The notes under the pieces are model-generated. The model did not search any database, had not been told where the DNA came from, and saw only the letters and a list, made by a program, of their open reading frames with translations. The position numbers and the translations under genes were made by a program. This document shows positions 62,895 to 64,000 of a stretch of 64,000 bases of DNA, in pieces (within the stretch, counting starts at the first letter, position 1; each line of letters starts with the position of its first letter). The DNA lies in assembly GCF_014174255.1 (NCBI RefSeq), contig NZ_JABEQJ010000001.1:1-64000 (forward strand), given 5' to 3'. Source of the stretch: Gluconacetobacter sacchari. Its GTDB lineage: Bacteria > Pseudomonadota > Alphaproteobacteria > Acetobacterales > Acetobacteraceae.

Positions 62895-63980
62895 ATGGCG
62901 GAGGAAGGATCGGCCAGCGACGACCGGACGCAGGCGCCGACCGGGAAAAGACTGGAAAAGGCGCGCGAAGACGGCAATGTCGCGCAATCCCGCGAAACGC
63001 AGATGCTCCTGGTCCTGGGGGCGTTCCTCACCGTCTTCACCATGACGACCACGTTCTCGGGCGGCCTGTTTCTACGACACATGCGCGGATTGATGGAGCG
63101 GTTCGATACGATCCCACCGGATGGCAACGCACTCTACCTGATGCTCCGGCAGGCGGTGCGCGAAGGGGCCCTGCTGGCAGCGCCTCTGGTGCTGGTCTGC
63201 ATGGCTGTCGTCATTGCTTCCAGCATGCTGCAGACGGGCCTGCTGTTCCGGCCCCAGGCTCTCATCCCCGATATCACACGCCTGTCTCCCCTGTCGGGGA
63301 TCAAACGCGTGATCAGCGTCACCAACCTGATCGAAATGCTGAAAAGCCTGGTCAAGTTCGTCGTCTTCGGGGCCGTGCTCTATGGCGTGGCGCAAGGAAC
63401 TCTGCACATCGCGCCCGAGGCCGAACGCTGGACCCTCCGCCACCTCACCGCGGAACTCATCTCCTGGTTCGTCTATGCCACACTGATCATCCTGGCGATC
63501 CAGGGCGTGATCGCCGTCCTAGACGAGATCTGGACACGCTACCACCGGCTACAGAAACTGCGCATGAGCCATCAGGACATCAAGGAAGAAGCGCGCGAAG
63601 CCGACGGCGATCCCAAGGTCAAGGCCAAGCAGAAACAGATCCGCATGCAGCGCGCCCGGCAACGCATGATCCAGGCGGTCAGGAAGGCCACGGTCATCGT
63701 CACCAACCCGACCCACTATGCCGTGGCGCTGTCGTATGAAAACAGTTCGGATGCCGCACCCCGGGTCGTCGCCAAGGGTTCGGACGAACTGGCCGCCCGG
63801 ATCCGCGAGGCGGCCGAAGATTCAAAAGTCCCGATCGTCTCCAATCCACCGCTGGCCCGCGCGCTCTATACCCTGCCGGTGGATTCCGAAATCCCGCCGG
63901 ACTATTTCCAGCCGGTCGCCGCGATCATCGCGTACATCATGAAGCTCAAGACCCCGGGCTCACGCGCGCCCCGACAGTAA
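62895..63980 (+). CDS. flhB: Flagellar export switch protein FlhB
   Basis: Protein of 361 residues: four membrane helices in the first 220 residues, then a cytoplasmic domain with the self-cleavage motif N271-P-T-H274 in IVTNPTHYAVALSYE, which switches export from hook to filament subunits. The N-terminus DDRTQAPTGKRLEKAREDGN is typical. The stop lies 20 bases before the window end. Confidence 0.96.
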   Translation: MAEEGSASDDRTQAPTGKRLEKAREDGNVAQSRETQMLLVLGAFLTVFTMTTTFSGGLFLRHMRGLMERFDTIPPDGNALYLMLRQAVREGALLAAPLVLVCMAVVIASSMLQTGLLFRPQALIPDITRLSPLSGIKRVISVTNLIEMLKSLVKFVVFGAVLYGVAQGTLHIAPEAERWTLRHLTAELISWFVYATLIILAIQGVIAVLDEIWTRYHRLQKLRMSHQDIKEEAREADGDPKVKAKQKQIRMQRARQRMIQAVRKATVIVTNPTHYAVALSYENSSDAAPRVVAKGSDELAARIREAAEDSKVPIVSNPPLARALYTLPVDSEIPPDYFQPVAAIIAYIMKLKTPGSRAPRQ

Positions 63981-64000
63981 AAGACGGCCCGACTGGTCGG

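Overview
The window is high-GC, densely coded DNA of alphaproteobacterial type, most likely from a motile member of the Acetobacteraceae (Gluconacetobacter-like). That taxonomic call rests on overall gene content and protein style (FlaF, MotE, a Sinorhizobium-type che operon, a methylamine-degrading set, TonB receptors), not on a marker gene. I see no insertion sequence, prophage or CRISPR array. The only RNA gene I can defend is one tRNA-Tyr.

Bases 1-10151 hold choline uptake and oxidation. A TonB receptor (108-2525) and a choline-type ABC transporter (choV, choW; minus strand) lie beside a plus-strand operon that encodes a BetI regulator fused in frame to betaine-aldehyde dehydrogenase, followed by choline dehydrogenase and L-serine dehydratase. 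A perfect 8-2-8 palindrome sits in the divergent promoter, and an imperfect copy lies in front of the TonB receptor. Bases 10192-11022 hold an aspartate-dehydrogenase-like gene.

Bases 11131-23317 look like an uncharacterised catabolic island for an aromatic or N-heterocyclic compound: a second TonB receptor, an MFS permease, an FAD hydroxylase, an alpha/beta hydrolase, two VOC proteins, a D-2-hydroxyacid dehydrogenase, a GntR/FCD regulator, a two-subunit molybdenum hydroxylase and a SnoaL-like protein. Three of its promoters share an 11-bp motif, TGTATnCATwT.

Bases 23671-41216 hold the rest of glycine betaine degradation. soxBDAG and gbcA-gbcB-gbdR-dgcA-dgcB-etfA-etfB-proX are on the minus strand; a second amidotransferase-like AraC regulator, purU and a lipid kinase are on the plus strand. 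Together with the first block they encode choline -> betaine aldehyde -> betaine -> dimethylglycine -> sarcosine -> glycine, with formyl-THF disposal and serine deamination. Only glyA is not seen.

Bases 41358-42823 are housekeeping: a VOC protein, rlmB and tRNA-Tyr. From 43263 to the end the window is motility: motE, a lipoprotein, fliFGHNOP, a chemotaxis operon (mcp-cheS-cheY1-cheA-cheW-cheR-cheB-cheY2-cheD-cheT) in the order known from Sinorhizobium meliloti, flaF, a flagellin gene with a strong terminator, an orphan lipoprotein, and fliE-fliQ-fliR-flhB.
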